Shown: positions 9,002-18,666, numbered from the stretch's first letter. The stretch: 50,230 bases of DNA from Lachnoclostridium sp. An169 (GCF_002160525.1 NZ_NFKT01000033.1:1-50230); one strand, 5' to 3'. A program made the numbers and translations. Notes: generated by a model not told the origin, from the sequence alone.

Positions 9002-9029
9002 CTAATAGAAAGCACTATTTGCTTTACAA
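9002..9029 (-). promoter_or_regulatory. Candidate promoter of the copy B exporter cassette
   Basis: On the minus strand TTGTAA (9024-9029) and TATTAG (9002-9007) are 16 bp apart, just upstream of the phosphotransferase ribosome site and downstream of the GH105 terminator. It supports an independent copy B transcription unit. Confidence 0.45.
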
Positions 9030-9040
9030 TGTACCAATGA

Positions 9041-9079
9041 AATTCATGCGTCGGCTGCACTACAGCCGGCGCATGAATT
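9041..9079 (-). terminator. Strong hairpin ending the GH43-to-GH105 operon
   Basis: A 17-bp stem (9041-9057 with 9063-9079) has a single G-T wobble and a 5-nt loop, 18 bp past the GH105 stop. There is no long T run on the minus strand, only TTTCATT. It sits between the long carbohydrate operon and the AT-rich exporter cassette. Confidence 0.75.
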
Positions 9080-9096
9080 GTAATCTGATTTATGAT

Positions 9097-10143
9097 TTAT
9101 ATTTCCCCGAGCATCATGATAACCAGACTCTGTCCGTATGCCATCGGGCAGGTCGGAATATCACGGTAATGCTGCAGGTCAGAACCCATTCCTGTTCCGT
9201 ATGACACCTGATTTACGGTTCCGTCCTCGTCGATCTGTTCTACGATACCTTCCACAGCTTTTTCTGCAACGGCAAGGTACTCCTCATCCAGAAGCCCCAT
9301 GTGGACGCCTTTCAGGATGCCGTAAGCAAATCCCGCCGCAGCGCTCGTCTCCTCATAGGACTCTTCCTCGTCAAGCAGAGTGTGCCACATTCCGCTGGGC
9401 ACCTGCAGTTTTTTCAGGGCTTCCACCTGATTGGTGAGAACGCCGGTCAGGTACCGTTTCAGATAACCGCCTAGACCGAGGATCTCGATCAGCTCCGGGA
9501 TACCCGCGGTAATCCAGCAGTTTCCTCTTGCCCAGAAGGCTTTGGCGAAATTATGCCTTCCCTCAAAGGTCCATCCGTGGTACCAGAGTCCGGTTTCTGC
9601 GTTTGCCAGATATTTGATGTGCAGAAGGAACTGATAGCAGGCTTCTTCTTTGTAATCTTCCCGGTTTTCCATAGCGCCCATCTTCGCCAGGAACAGCACG
9701 GTCATAAACAGGGTGTCGTCCCAGAGCTGCTGACGGTTCTCCTCTCCGGAGACGATGTGCTGCAGTCCGCCTTCCTCGGTGCGGGGCATCTCGTTCATCA
9801 CCCACTCTGCCCACTCCCGGCACATGGCGAGCATTCTCTCGTCTTTCGTCTCTTCTGCCACAAAAGCCATGGTCAGCATGGGCGCGGTCGTATTGACGTT
9901 TCGCTCCGGCACGCCCTCGGCGATCCTCTCCTCGAACCAGGAAATGATGTACTGCAGATATTCCTTCGCCCCAGACTTTTTATAATGTTTGTACATGCCG
10001 TACAGACCTACGCCCTGGGGCCACTCCCATTTATCAAAGTCGATGATCCCGATGGGACAGGTCTCATCGACGGAGGTGTTGGAGAGATGGAGCATTCTTC
10101 CGCACACCTTCTCCATAAGACTGTTGATCTTTTCTCTTTCCAT
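9097..10143 (-). CDS. GH105 unsaturated rhamnogalacturonyl hydrolase
   Basis: 348-residue cytoplasmic enzyme of family GH105 (YteR/YesR type). Family members remove the unsaturated 4,5-uronic acid left at the non-reducing end after a pectin lyase has acted. The alpha6/alpha6 toroid shows WPQGVGLYGMYKHY near residue 40, the catalytic-Asp region QQLWDDTLFM near 140, WARGNCWITAGI near 210, and a C-terminal CPMAYGQSLVIMML. Length is normal for the family and there is no signal peptide, so it acts on imported oligosaccharides. The ribosome site is AGGAGA. It is the last gene of the operon, directly before a strong terminator. Confidence 0.93.
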   Translation of the reverse strand: MEREKINSLMEKVCGRMLHLSNTSVDETCPIGIIDFDKWEWPQGVGLYGMYKHYKKSGAKEYLQYIISWFEERIAEGVPERNVNTTAPMLTMAFVAEETKDERMLAMCREWAEWVMNEMPRTEEGGLQHIVSGEENRQQLWDDTLFMTVLFLAKMGAMENREDYKEEACYQFLLHIKYLANAETGLWYHGWTFEGRHNFAKAFWARGNCWITAGIPELIEILGLGGYLKRYLTGVLTNQVEALKKLQVPSGMWHTLLDEEESYEETSAAAGFAYGILKGVHMGLLDEEYLAVAEKAVEGIVEQIDEDGTVNQVSYGTGMGSDLQHYRDIPTCPMAYGQSLVIMMLGEI

Positions 10144-10244
10144 AAGATTAAATTCTCCTGATTTCTATTTTCCCGATTTTTCTGATTTATCTTCCCTGCA
10201 ATTTACTTCTCTTCCGATTGCTCTTCTCCGGATCTATGCCCGAA

Positions 10245-10892
10245 TCATGCATTTAATAAGGGATTATTCACGATCTCCCGCTCGATCACTTTCCAGATCC
10301 TCTGATACCCTTCTTCGTTCGGATGCACGTCATCTTTCAGATACTTCTCATGATTGCCTTCATGGATGCCTGCCAGGACTCTTGTGTCGATCAGTGGAAA
10401 TCCGTAGTATACACTGGCTTCGCGGATCGCATTGTAGTAATCCATAAGCGTATACCCGGCTTTGTTTGCCGTCTCATAAGCCCGTCCGGCATGTGCGCAT
10501 TCGTCCGGCGCCTGATACCGGTAGATCGGCGTGAGCATGAAGAGCACCGCGTCCGGGGATTTCTCCCGGATCCGCTCAACTGCACGGTCGAGGGCTCCGA
10601 GAAAGGTGTTCCTGTCTTTGCTTCCCAGCCTGCCGATCTCGCTTCCCCAGTACCACTCGTTGGTTCCATGCCAGAGAATGATGATATCCGCATCCGCGTG
10701 CAGGTTCTTGTCCTTCTCCAGGATGGACAGGGTATTGTTGGGAGTGCCGAGGGAAAGCCCGCTGGCACTCACGGAATAGTTGATCACTTCCGCGTCAAAT
10801 CTCTCGCGGAGATAAGCCTCATATCCGCCTCCGCCGTACTCTGTCGTTGAGATGCTGTCTCCGTATATAATGATTTTCTTTATCGTATCCAT
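10245..10892 (-). CDS. SGNH/GDSL-family esterase
   Basis: 215-residue hydrolase of the SGNH superfamily. Block I is IIIYGDSIST (Ser near residue 12), block III is WHGTNEW (Gly/Asn near 75-77), and the catalytic Asp/His pair is in DDVHPNEEGY near 187-190. No signal peptide is present. In a glycan operon the likely role is removing acetyl or other acyl groups from imported oligosaccharides, as carbohydrate acetylesterases do; this is inference from context. The ribosome site GGGAGA precedes the ATG. Confidence 0.85.
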   Translation of the reverse strand: MDTIKKIIIYGDSISTTEYGGGGYEAYLRERFDAEVINYSVSASGLSLGTPNNTLSILEKDKNLHADADIIILWHGTNEWYWGSEIGRLGSKDRNTFLGALDRAVERIREKSPDAVLFMLTPIYRYQAPDECAHAGRAYETANKAGYTLMDYYNAIREASVYYGFPLIDTRVLAGIHEGNHEKYLKDDVHPNEEGYQRIWKVIEREIVNNPLLNA

Positions 10893-10994
10893 ATCCGATT
10901 CTCCCGCTGTTTTCCTGTCTTTCTGTTATTTTACTCCTGCAGCCGGCCCATCTTCTGCTGTTATGTCCCGGGGCTCTGCAGGATCAGCCATACA

Positions 10995-13637
10995 TCAGTA
11001 CAGATGCAGCTCCAGGAACACAATGCTCTTTGCTCCGGCGGACACTTCCACACAGCTGCCTGTTCCATCTGCTTCCCGGATCAGGGACGCCGCGCTTCCG
11101 TTTATGGCAGAGGGTTCTGCCGGATTGCCCTGGATGTCCGTGAGCATGGCGCTCCGAATGCTCCTGCCCGGCACGGAGATCCTGCATGAAGCGTCATGGT
11201 CTGTGAAATTCTTTACCACTGCAAGCCATCCCTCTTTCTTATAAAGGGGGCGGATGAACAGGACCGCACAGTCTTCACTCTCGCAGTGGATGAGCTCTGC
11301 GCTCTTCTCTTCCGGGCAGCGGATGGACGCAGCCAGGATCCAGGGCTTCTGTGCCTGGAGTCCTCTTTGGTATGCTTCCTTCTCATTAAACTGCTCAAAA
11401 GCAGTCAGTTCATAGTGGAAGGTATGCTTTCCGTCCTGGGAGGGGGCAAAATTCGTATTCCAGTAGTTGTTCATAGGCCATGCAAGCAGAAGCGGATCCG
11501 CCGCTCTCTCGATGCTACGGTATTCTTTGCCGAAGTTGAATCCGCCGATCTGCACCATGGGCGCATCCGGACAGGACAGGGTTACGCCGCCTTTCCCGTC
11601 AAAAAGAGAAACACTCTTGTCAACGGTAATATAGTCTCTGCACATGGTTCCGAGCTGATCGTCATCCAGCGCCACAAAGATGTCGGCTGTGTCATAGACG
11701 CATTTCCATCCCTCGTCCAGGCTGAGCGGGAAGGTAAAGTAGATTCCCTCCGGCTCCACGACTGCATCTTTTGTAAATGTAATATCCAGTCCGATCCGCG
11801 GGTGTACTGCGGAAAATGTGATCTTCTGCTCGATATTTTTCAACGTCTTTGACTCGGAGAAATAGCGGATCACCACTTCTTCCCCGTTCTCCTCGATCCC
11901 GAATCCGTCGAATCTCGTGATTCCCTGGCGTACTGCGCGCCAGTTGTGCTGCCACTGGGTAATGCTCCGGTTTCCTTTATCCAGATCTCTCGGGAAGATC
12001 GATTCTCTGTCGGGAGCTGCGAACCGCTGGTCCACGTTCTCTTCCACCACGTCGAAGAGTCCCCACTCTGCGCCTTCTTTCAGAAGGTTCCGTCCGTTTC
12101 TCTTATCCCGGATCTGCAGGATCCGTCCGTTTGCCGGGTTCATCGCCACCAGATAGAAAGGCGTCTCGATCCGGTCCGCGGAAACCTGGCATGCAGAGCT
12201 CTTCTCCGCTGCCTCCAGAGAGGAAAAGGGAATCCACTCTGCGGAGAAGGGTTTCACTTCCCTCGTCCCGAAGTCGCGGACGCACTTCTTGTTCTTTTCA
12301 TAGGGCAGGAAATCTTTGGCCCGGAGGGCGCTTAAAGTCCGTTTGTTTTCCCTGGCATTCTCCAGCATATACTCCGGCACTTCCAGTTTGCTCTCCATCG
12401 GTACGCCGGTGGGGTTCACGACCAGGATTCCCTCCTGCCCGTTTGCCTGAAGGGGATTCCCTGCGAATTTTTCGATCTCCCGGCTCACCAGATATGCGCT
12501 TACGTCAGCGGCATTATAGGCGAACTCTTTCTTATGGTTTAACTGGGCGTAAGTCTCATCCTCATCCGGCTCATTGATGGAATCGGTAGCGCCCCAGGTG
12601 TGCTCGTCAAAGAGCATTGCATTCTCATAAGCCTCTTCGGTCAGATTCCGGTACCGGACATCCTTCTCGTCATTGATGCATCCCATGAAGTCGCTCTTCT
12701 GGAGAAGCACTTTCGCGGCACGGCTGATCTTCGTCTCCCTTGCCGTACTTGCGCATCCGAAGTTCCAGTAGTCCGTCCAGTCACCGGCATGTACGTCCAG
12801 ATTTTCCAGGCCTTTTTCCTTCACCCGCTCAAAGAGCATCTCCGGGGTGACGAAGCGGATCTTCTGCTCGTGCCCCTCTTCGTTGTATTTCCGGATCAGC
12901 TCCGCCAGATTCGCATCCGGGCAGTTGTTGTCCATCAGCGGCGGATTGGTGGCGGTCAGAAGTACATAGTCCTCCTTCCATCCGCTCTGCCCGACCCGGT
13001 TTACATATTCCTGCACTCCTTCGTGCATCTTATCCGTGCTTCCCAGGTCTGTAAAGAAGAACTGACTGAACAGGGAATAATGCTCTCCCACAAAGGAGGG
13101 AAGCTTCCTGCCGTCCGGCGCCTCCCAGAGAAACGCATAGGGACGCGGGAAGGGGATGCCGCCGAAATGAATATTGATTCCCGTGAGGTAGAACTTCACA
13201 TTGCTGTCGATCAGCATGGGCGCGAATGTCCAGGGCTGTCCGTTTACGTCGTGGTTGATGGCTGTGGTGATCGCAGAACCTGTCAGCTCCCGGATCTCGT
13301 CCAGGTGCTGCAGGTACTGGGTCAGCTGAAGGGAGGTGAATCCCGGAGTCGTGTGCATGGGAAGAGCCGCGATGCTGATGCGTCCTTCCTTTACCAGTCT
13401 GCGGAACAGTCCAGCTCTCTCTTCGTCCGCAGTCTTTAACCATTTTAATACCGGATATGTTGCTTCACAGGTCCAGCGGTATCTGGACTCTTCCGGCCAG
13501 TCCGCTGTCTTTACACACAGGTCAATGGCCTGGTCGATGTAGTCGCACTGCAGCTCCAGAAGCATGTTCTGGGGATGGGTGTATCCCACATCCAGATGGC
13601 TGTGGTGCAGGCATAAGATTTCTTTGATTTTTGACAT
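10995..13637 (-). CDS. GH38-like alpha-mannosidase family protein
   Basis: 880-residue cytoplasmic protein. The N-terminal HHSHLDVGYTHP has the His-x-Asp zinc site typical of GH38-type enzymes, and NHDVNGQPWTF near residue 155 supplies the candidate nucleophile Asp. A middle helical part and a long C-terminal beta-sandwich region (about residues 430-880) follow, as in the family. GH38 enzymes act mostly on alpha-mannosides, but bacterial relatives are divergent, so linkage and sugar are uncertain. The ribosome site lies inside the last codons of the upstream URO-D-like gene (4-bp gap), showing tight coupling. No signal peptide. Confidence 0.8.
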   Translation of the reverse strand: MSKIKEILCLHHSHLDVGYTHPQNMLLELQCDYIDQAIDLCVKTADWPEESRYRWTCEATYPVLKWLKTADEERAGLFRRLVKEGRISIAALPMHTTPGFTSLQLTQYLQHLDEIRELTGSAITTAINHDVNGQPWTFAPMLIDSNVKFYLTGINIHFGGIPFPRPYAFLWEAPDGRKLPSFVGEHYSLFSQFFFTDLGSTDKMHEGVQEYVNRVGQSGWKEDYVLLTATNPPLMDNNCPDANLAELIRKYNEEGHEQKIRFVTPEMLFERVKEKGLENLDVHAGDWTDYWNFGCASTARETKISRAAKVLLQKSDFMGCINDEKDVRYRNLTEEAYENAMLFDEHTWGATDSINEPDEDETYAQLNHKKEFAYNAADVSAYLVSREIEKFAGNPLQANGQEGILVVNPTGVPMESKLEVPEYMLENARENKRTLSALRAKDFLPYEKNKKCVRDFGTREVKPFSAEWIPFSSLEAAEKSSACQVSADRIETPFYLVAMNPANGRILQIRDKRNGRNLLKEGAEWGLFDVVEENVDQRFAAPDRESIFPRDLDKGNRSITQWQHNWRAVRQGITRFDGFGIEENGEEVVIRYFSESKTLKNIEQKITFSAVHPRIGLDITFTKDAVVEPEGIYFTFPLSLDEGWKCVYDTADIFVALDDDQLGTMCRDYITVDKSVSLFDGKGGVTLSCPDAPMVQIGGFNFGKEYRSIERAADPLLLAWPMNNYWNTNFAPSQDGKHTFHYELTAFEQFNEKEAYQRGLQAQKPWILAASIRCPEEKSAELIHCESEDCAVLFIRPLYKKEGWLAVVKNFTDHDASCRISVPGRSIRSAMLTDIQGNPAEPSAINGSAASLIREADGTGSCVEVSAGAKSIVFLELHLY

Positions 13638-13641
13638 GGCT

Positions 13642-14616
13642 CTAGTAAATTCCTTCCTCCCACCAGATTTTGTTCATGATCTCATAGCGCTCCAGATCCA
13701 GTCCGGTATAGACACAGTTGGAGGATGAGAAAATATAGCCGTATCCCGGCATTCCCTGTCTGAGGGCACGCCGCACGTCGTTCTCCAGTTCTTCCACAGA
13801 TCCGGTCTGCATCAGGCCACAGTTTACATTTCCGATCAGGCAGACTTTGTCGCCGTAGAGCTTCTTCACTTCACTTAAGTCCACGCCGCCCTGCGGGTCG
13901 AGAGAGTGAACCGCATCCGGCCTGCAGTCTACGATCATGTCAAGGATCGGCATGACATTTCCGTCAGTATGCTTGATGGAATAGAAGCCGTTCTCCCGGT
14001 AATAGGAAAGGATGTCCTTCAGATAAGGCTGTACAAATTCTGCGAACATCTCCCTGCTGTAGAACGGGTTGGCGTTAAAGCAGTAATCGGAGCACAGGGC
14101 ATAGCCGTCCAGAAGCCCCGGATGTTTGCTCAGCTCGTCGCACTGGCTCACTGCCTCGTCAAAACTGATCCTGGTGGCTTCGTGGAGTTTCTCCGGTTCC
14201 TCGTACATCTGCGCCGCGAACTCCATCATCGTATCTCCGGTGGGGATCGGCAGGGTCGGGTCGCCGTGTACCATCAGGAAATATTTGTCTCCGGAAAGGT
14301 CGCGGATCGTCTCGAGAATCCTTCTTGTAGACTCGTTGTTTCCCGGAAGAGCGCCGTTGCGTCCCGGATTGGGATGGACAAAAATTGCGCTGTGGTGATA
14401 TTTTTCTGCAACTTCGATATAAGACTTCGCCATGTCCTCAAGCTGCAGATTCTGCTCTTTCTTACTCATCTGATGCCACTGCTCGTAATTCCTGTGGAGC
14501 GGGTGGACTCTTCCGACTGCCTCCAGAGTAAGGAAAAATACGAGTTCAAAGTGAGGCACATGCCCTTCTATTTTTTCTCTTTTCAACGCTTTGATAAATT
14601 TTTCTCTCGGTGTCAT
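13642..14616 (-). CDS. URO-D/MtaA-like protein with altered zinc motif
   Basis: 324-residue TIM-barrel protein of the uroporphyrinogen decarboxylase superfamily, which also holds the corrinoid methyltransferases MtaA, MtbA and CmuA. It begins MTPREKFIKALKREK, typical of the methyltransferase-like branch. Where the other three homologues in the window have His-x-Cys-Gly, this one has KHTDGNV, with Asp replacing Cys. It does have a Cys near the C-terminus (SSSNCVYTG), where the others have none. It sits between the AraC sensor (5-bp gap) and GH38-like gene (4-bp gap). It is unlikely to be a heme-pathway enzyme; the true reaction is unknown. Confidence 0.78.
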   Translation of the reverse strand: MTPREKFIKALKREKIEGHVPHFELVFFLTLEAVGRVHPLHRNYEQWHQMSKKEQNLQLEDMAKSYIEVAEKYHHSAIFVHPNPGRNGALPGNNESTRRILETIRDLSGDKYFLMVHGDPTLPIPTGDTMMEFAAQMYEEPEKLHEATRISFDEAVSQCDELSKHPGLLDGYALCSDYCFNANPFYSREMFAEFVQPYLKDILSYYRENGFYSIKHTDGNVMPILDMIVDCRPDAVHSLDPQGGVDLSEVKKLYGDKVCLIGNVNCGLMQTGSVEELENDVRRALRQGMPGYGYIFSSSNCVYTGLDLERYEIMNKIWWEEGIY

Positions 14617-14621
14617 CTCTT

Positions 14622-16892
14622 CTATATTTCCTTTCCTGATTTTTCCTCCATGCGCTGTTTCATGCGGTGCTCCTTCGGCGATGTGCCGAAATAATTCTTG
14701 TACAGCCGGTAGAAACTGGAGGTCTCAAAACCGCACTTCTCCATGATCTCACTGATCAGAAGGTCTGTGTGCAGGACAAGTTCGCCGGCGTGTTCCAGAC
14801 GAACCTGGTTGATGTATTCCTGGATACTGCTCCTGGAAATCTCCTTGAACAGCATCCCCATGTATCCGGTTGACATGCCGAAATGTGCGGCAATCTGTTT
14901 GCTGCAGAGATCTTTCTCCGCATAATTCTCATCGATATATTCCCGGATCTTTTCAACCATTGCTTCATTTTTCTTGTTCACGTTGGACGGCATCTGCTCC
15001 ATAATCTCCCGGCAGAGGCCGCAGAGCAGATGATATACCTGTTCGTCCGTCTCCAGGCTTTCCTGAAGGACACTCTCGAAATCGACCTCGACCTTGATCA
15101 GCCGGTGTTGGTTTGCGTGGCTTACCTGAGTCTGTATGGACAGGATCAGCTTGTGCACGGAGGCAATATATCCCTCGATCCTGCCGTCTCTCAGGTAGTC
15201 GATGAAACTGCGGACCGCCGTCTCCATTTTATCCGCCTTTCCGTCCGTCACTGCATTGATGATCTCCGTCTCCAGTTTCTGGGGATATTCCAGATTTTTC
15301 CTGCCTGCCAGGTCAACTTCCGGCTCGAACAGGATGCATCCTTCCCCATAGATCAGGGTATACCGGCTCATACTCTTGAGCGTCTTATACGCCGCTCCCA
15401 GTGATTTAATGTCATAGATGATCTCCACTGCAAAAGCGGATACCGTCACGTCGATTACCTTGCGGACATTCTCTTCCACCTCATAGAGCAGGCTTCTGCA
15501 CAGCTCCGGGTCATGCTCCTCTCTTCCCAGCAGAAGGGCTACTTCGCCGCCGCTGACCGGGATCACTTCCACCCGCCCGTACTGCTGCATGATCTCCTCC
15601 GAGATATTACAGACGACAAAACGGATCAGGTTCCTCTCCGCCACATCCTCCCGGTTCAGCCTGTGATAACCGGCGATGGAGAAAAGGACGATGTAGATGT
15701 CCTCTCCCCTGGCGAAAATGTCGTAGGACGCTTTGCTCTCGATCTTCCCGCCCGGTACGGTCTGGGTGCCGTTTTCCAGGAGCATGTTCTTCACTGTCAT
15801 CTTGTGGAGGATGTTCTCCGTGCGCTCCTTGTAATCTCCGTAGGTGTGAAGCTGTTTCTGCTGGCGCTCCAACACTTCCGAGAGCAGGGCGACTTCCTTC
15901 TTCTTTTCCGCCGTGCCGCCCCCATATTGTGCTTTTACCCTGAGAAGCAGCGTTGACAGCGGTTTCAATGCTTTTTCGGCAAAGATAACTGTCAGGATCA
16001 GCGTAATGGTCAGAATAATAATGACGGTGATAATAATACTGTTCCGGATCTCTGCAATCGCACTGAATACTGTGTCGTAGGGCTGGATCGATATAAGGAA
16101 ACACTGGGTTCCCTCCACACCCTGAATATTGATGACCTGTCTTTCTCCATCCACTTCTTCGATAAAAACATAGTCGTCCCCGTCATTCAGATGTTCTGAA
16201 ATCCGGGGATTCAGATCGTCGCTTTCCCCGGTTCCGGAGTTGATAATAATATTGCCCTCACTGTCAGAAAGAACCAGATATCCCCCCGTCGAGTCGGAAT
16301 TCTGTATTTTCTCTAGCATCTTATCCTTGTCTACATTGACAACGACCGCATACTCCACAGAGTTATCTCTGGCGTCCAGAGAGGACATGATATAGGTGAG
16401 CAGGTTGCGCTCATCCGTCCCCGAAAACGTTCTGGAATAAATATCCACCAGTTTTCCGTCCTTATCTGCATGCAGAAGGTCTTTAATCTCTTTATCCTCC
16501 TGCTGAAGGATCAAATCCGTATAGTAATACTCATCCAGGCTGCCGTTGTAGAGCATAACGCTGTCGATCATGTCGTTGGCTGACATATCCTTGTTGATCT
16601 GATTGAACACCTGAATATAGTCAAATTTTTCCACTGGTTCCCTCGCAGTGACCAGACTGCGAATCTCGCTGTCGTTAAACTCCATGTTCAGAAATGCCAA
16701 GTTCGTTTCATGGATATAGCCCACCTGATAGGCAAGCTGTTGGAATACCATTCTTGTATTGTCCTGAACAGTCTTAAGAAACTGCCTTTCAATGACCGCG
16801 TTTAATACTCCGCTCATAGATACTGCCAGCAAAATCATGGCAATACATATATAGACTATGGTATTAATAAAGATCCTTGAAAAGCGTTTCAT
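14622..16892 (-). CDS. Membrane-bound AraC-family sensor-regulator
   Basis: 756-residue one-component regulator. A membrane span lies near residues 8-30, an extracellular sensing domain at about 31-280, a second span near 285-308 (long Ile/Leu/Val run), then a cytoplasmic linker. A C-terminal AraC domain covers the last 100 residues, with two helix-turn-helix motifs (KQIAAHFGMSTGYMGMLFK, and IMEKCGFETSSFYRLYKNYF). The start at 16892 is preferred over 16934 because GGAGG lies 8 bases before it. The gene overlaps the upstream 600-residue gene by 29 bp. It probably senses an extracellular sugar and activates this locus; the repeats at 25169-25202 are a candidate site. Confidence 0.88.
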   Translation of the reverse strand: MKRFSRIFINTIVYICIAMILLAVSMSGVLNAVIERQFLKTVQDNTRMVFQQLAYQVGYIHETNLAFLNMEFNDSEIRSLVTAREPVEKFDYIQVFNQINKDMSANDMIDSVMLYNGSLDEYYYTDLILQQEDKEIKDLLHADKDGKLVDIYSRTFSGTDERNLLTYIMSSLDARDNSVEYAVVVNVDKDKMLEKIQNSDSTGGYLVLSDSEGNIIINSGTGESDDLNPRISEHLNDGDDYVFIEEVDGERQVINIQGVEGTQCFLISIQPYDTVFSAIAEIRNSIIITVIIILTITLILTVIFAEKALKPLSTLLLRVKAQYGGGTAEKKKEVALLSEVLERQQKQLHTYGDYKERTENILHKMTVKNMLLENGTQTVPGGKIESKASYDIFARGEDIYIVLFSIAGYHRLNREDVAERNLIRFVVCNISEEIMQQYGRVEVIPVSGGEVALLLGREEHDPELCRSLLYEVEENVRKVIDVTVSAFAVEIIYDIKSLGAAYKTLKSMSRYTLIYGEGCILFEPEVDLAGRKNLEYPQKLETEIINAVTDGKADKMETAVRSFIDYLRDGRIEGYIASVHKLILSIQTQVSHANQHRLIKVEVDFESVLQESLETDEQVYHLLCGLCREIMEQMPSNVNKKNEAMVEKIREYIDENYAEKDLCSKQIAAHFGMSTGYMGMLFKEISRSSIQEYINQVRLEHAGELVLHTDLLISEIMEKCGFETSSFYRLYKNYFGTSPKEHRMKQRMEEKSGKEI

Positions 16893-18666
16893 AATAAAAG
16901 CCTCCGTTTCTGAATTTCTTCTTTCGATTTTCATTCCCGGAAATGAACTTGCCAGGCACAGGATCTATCTGGATCTGCCCTGAAAATCCGTCGGAAGTTT
17001 CCAGTGACACACCGGTCTCCTCCTCTGAAATTCTGTAAACGCTTTTTTTCTTCTCTCCGATCCTGCGGATCTCCACTCCGTACAGGATGTAAGCCTTTCC
17101 AATCTCGTGGAAATCAATCCGTGTCCGCTCCCCCTGATACAGGTTCAGACGGACGCCCTTACATTCCGCTGTGTCGATCAGCTCTGCCTGCACCGGTCCG
17201 TCGCCAAAACATGCTTTCAGAATGTGCAGTTCGATCTCACAGCCGCCTACAGTAAAGAGATACCCGCCTTTGCCGAGCTCTTTCACCGCCGTCCTGTCAG
17301 GTGCACCTGTCACCGTAAAATCCAGGGACAGCCGTTCCGCCTCCATGGCGCCGTCCTCCAGGGGCGTCAGAATATAGTGGTAATCCCCGTGATCCGTGAC
17401 AAAGGAGACTCCTCCTGCCGCTGCATTCTCATGTTGGACATTCTGCATCAGGGCTCCGGCGAAGTCCATGGCGTCGTGCATACATCTGGCGCGGAAACAT
17501 GCTGTCCCTTCCTCTGTGCGGACAAACGCCATCAGCGGTCTTCTCTGGTTCCACATATCATGCCAGGCAAAGGTGCCCAGGCAGTAATCCGGATGCAGAT
17601 AGGTACAGGAATGAAGCTTCGGCGTGCCCTTCTCGATGAGCACCCGGATCTGGTCGTCCCGGATCGGGTCAAAACCGCGGTAAAAGTCTTCTTCCTGAAT
17701 CCGCGGATACTCCGGCGCGGCAAAATACTTCTCATATTCTGCCGGGCAGTCCAGTTCCATATATGGCCACATCAGATTGACGTCCCACTCCTCTGCGCCG
17801 ACAAGCTTACATCTGCCTTTCGTCCCCACTGTAATGAGCGTGTGTATATCCGTACCCTGAATGTCATCGTAACATCTGGCGTGGGGCGGAGCGATCTGTC
17901 CGGTGGGCGCATGATAGTGCTCTGCGAAAACCTTCCAGGCATAACCATGGAGCCGGCGTGCCAGGCGCAGCGCCTCTTCATTTTTTGCGTAATACAGAAT
18001 CCTTCCGGTTTCTTCAATATCTATCATACCATAAGTCGGACTGTTGTACTCGGCAAATCCGCCGTTTTGCCTGACGAATTCCAACTGTTGCCGGAGAACT
18101 TTCAATCCGTTCTCAATGAACTCTTTATTTTCAAGCAGCTCTCCTCCTGCAGTCAGGACAAACCCGGACATCAGGACGATGTTCGTGTAATCTGCCCCCA
18201 TCTTTCTTCGCAGGATGCTCTCACAGGCGCACTTAAGAGCTTCTTTCATGTTTTCCTGCAGTTCTCCGGGCAGCAAGTTACCGCACTCGTGCAGGATTGT
18301 AATCAGAGAGCCTCCAAGGAAGGGCGCCCAGTTCCAGTCCGGATTCTTCATCTCCGCGAGAGGTTCCTCGAACAGATAGGGCCAGATCCCGTATGTGGGA
18401 CTGTCCGGGTCCCGGTCCTGGAGCTTTAACACTTCAGGGACCGCCCGGACTGCCGCAGGGATCCCGACTTCCCGGTTCCAGGAAATCAGCGCCGGGATCC
18501 AGCTTAAGTTTTCTCTTGTGCGGTGCACGACCCCCTCTTCCACTGCCGTGTGGTAATTGACGCCTTTGTTATAGTCGTACAGCAGACCGGTCTTTTCATC
18601 ATAAGAGTCCCGGTACATCTGCTCTACTTTTTTATTTACATACTCTCGCAAAATCTCTTTCAACAT
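16864..18666 (-). CDS. Unassigned 600-residue protein of a sugar operon (toroid plus beta-sandwich?)
   Basis: I do not recognise a family. The N-terminal 380 residues are helix-rich with repeated aromatic and charged segments (WIPALISWNRE, NPDWNWAPFLGG, AEYNSPTYGMIDIEETGRIL), as in alpha/alpha toroid lyases and hydrolases. The last 220 residues look like beta strands. Candidate active-site residues are the NSPTYG-containing segment and conserved-looking His in APPHARCYDD. No signal peptide, so cytoplasmic. It lies 4 bp after the second permease and overlaps the AraC sensor, so it is an integral operon member. A polysaccharide lyase or glycoside hydrolase is the best guess, not established. 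Confidence 0.6.
   Translation of the reverse strand: MLKEILREYVNKKVEQMYRDSYDEKTGLLYDYNKGVNYHTAVEEGVVHRTRENLSWIPALISWNREVGIPAAVRAVPEVLKLQDRDPDSPTYGIWPYLFEEPLAEMKNPDWNWAPFLGGSLITILHECGNLLPGELQENMKEALKCACESILRRKMGADYTNIVLMSGFVLTAGGELLENKEFIENGLKVLRQQLEFVRQNGGFAEYNSPTYGMIDIEETGRILYYAKNEEALRLARRLHGYAWKVFAEHYHAPTGQIAPPHARCYDDIQGTDIHTLITVGTKGRCKLVGAEEWDVNLMWPYMELDCPAEYEKYFAAPEYPRIQEEDFYRGFDPIRDDQIRVLIEKGTPKLHSCTYLHPDYCLGTFAWHDMWNQRRPLMAFVRTEEGTACFRARCMHDAMDFAGALMQNVQHENAAAGGVSFVTDHGDYHYILTPLEDGAMEAERLSLDFTVTGAPDRTAVKELGKGGYLFTVGGCEIELHILKACFGDGPVQAELIDTAECKGVRLNLYQGERTRIDFHEIGKAYILYGVEIRRIGEKKKSVYRISEEETGVSLETSDGFSGQIQIDPVPGKFISGNENRKKKFRNGGFYYETLFKDLY

Noticed and set aside
16893..16934. Earlier start for the AraC sensor
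   Set aside because: No ribosome site there; GGAGG lies 8 bases before the ATG at 16892, right in front of the membrane anchor.
17107..18429. 440-codon plus-strand frame opposite the 600-residue gene
   Set aside because: No family resemblance and no ribosome site; it mirrors the codon pattern of the real minus-strand gene.
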